A DNA stretch of 6,141 bases from Caulobacteraceae bacterium (GTDB taxonomy: Bacteria > Pseudomonadota > Alphaproteobacteria > Caulobacterales > Caulobacteraceae), in NCBI GenBank assembly GCA_947452665.1, contig CANGEH010000137.1, positions 1-6,141 of the forward strand. The letters are read 5' to 3'. How positions within the stretch are numbered: the first letter of the stretch is position 1; each line of letters starts with the position of its first letter. Both the position numbers and the translations under genes were made by a program. Shown piece by piece: positions 6,033 to 6,141 of this stretch. Below the pieces are notes generated by a model, which saw only the letters and a program-made list of their open reading frames with translations, was not told where the DNA came from and searched no databases.

Positions 6033-6141
6033 ATGAGCCAGCCTGAATTCCTGTTCGATTTTGGTAGCCCCAATGCCTATCTGGTGCACCGCGTCTTGCC
6101 GGGCATTGAGGCGCGAACCGGCGTGAAATTTGCCTATAAGC
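6033..6141 (+). CDS. 2-hydroxychromene-2-carboxylate isomerase / DsbA-like thioredoxin-fold protein, N-terminal part
   Basis: Only the first 36 residues are present; the gene runs off the right edge. The start MSQPEFLFDFGSPNAYL, followed by a helix (VLPGIEARTG) and a strand (VKFAY), matches the opening of the HCCA isomerase group of the kappa-class GST/DsbA family. In that group the serine of FDF-SP, here S12, corresponds to the glutathione-activating active-site serine of NahD. Such enzymes are glutathione-dependent, and many homologues outside naphthalene pathways have no known substrate. The ATG at 6033 is preceded by no strong ribosome site (gcgaaagcgcacc) and lies 15 bp after the ribA stop, so re-initiation from ribA is plausible. 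Being partial, the exact subfamily is uncertain. Confidence 0.8.
   Translation, partial: MSQPEFLFDFGSPNAYLVHRVLPGIEARTGVKFAYK

Overview
The window looks like ordinary chromosomal DNA from a GC-rich Gram-negative bacterium, most likely an alphaproteobacterium. A Caulobacterales or Sphingomonadales member is my guess from protein flavour alone. The outer-membrane receptor has a signal peptide, a TonB box and a plug, so the organism has two membranes. Genes are tightly packed, and I see no rRNA, tRNA, CRISPR array, insertion sequence or phage gene.

Layout. (1) Bases 1-624 (+) are the C-terminal part of an AMP-forming acyl-CoA synthetase of the AlkK/DmdB fatty-acid type, cut by the window edge. 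(2) Bases 723-1070 (+) encode a small MmcQ/YjbR-fold protein whose stop overlaps, tail to tail, the stop of the next gene. (3) Bases 1067-5212 (-) hold a three-gene block read leftwards: a DUF2946-like small envelope protein, a 763-residue TonB-dependent outer-membrane receptor, and a 453-residue PepSY-associated inner-membrane protein. (4) About 200 bp of divergent intergenic DNA follow (5213-5411). (5) Bases 5412-6017 (+) encode GTP cyclohydrolase II (ribA), the first step of riboflavin synthesis. The start of a 2-hydroxychromene-2-carboxylate isomerase/DsbA-like gene follows 15 bp later and runs off the right edge.

The minus-strand block is the most interesting part. Receptor plus PepSY membrane protein is a familiar pairing for metal or metallophore uptake: the receptor brings the ligand across the outer membrane, and the PepSY protein, a likely haem-containing reductase like FoxB, acts on it at the inner membrane. 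The DUF2946 protein and a Met/His-rich periplasmic stretch in the PepSY protein point towards copper rather than iron, but the receptor has no cysteine and the ligand cannot be read from sequence. The receptor and PepSY genes are 9 bp apart, and the PepSY Shine-Dalgarno overlaps the receptor stop codon, so their translation is probably coupled. I found nothing clearly novel as a system. The best leads are the metal specificity of this module and the shared divergent control region with ribA.
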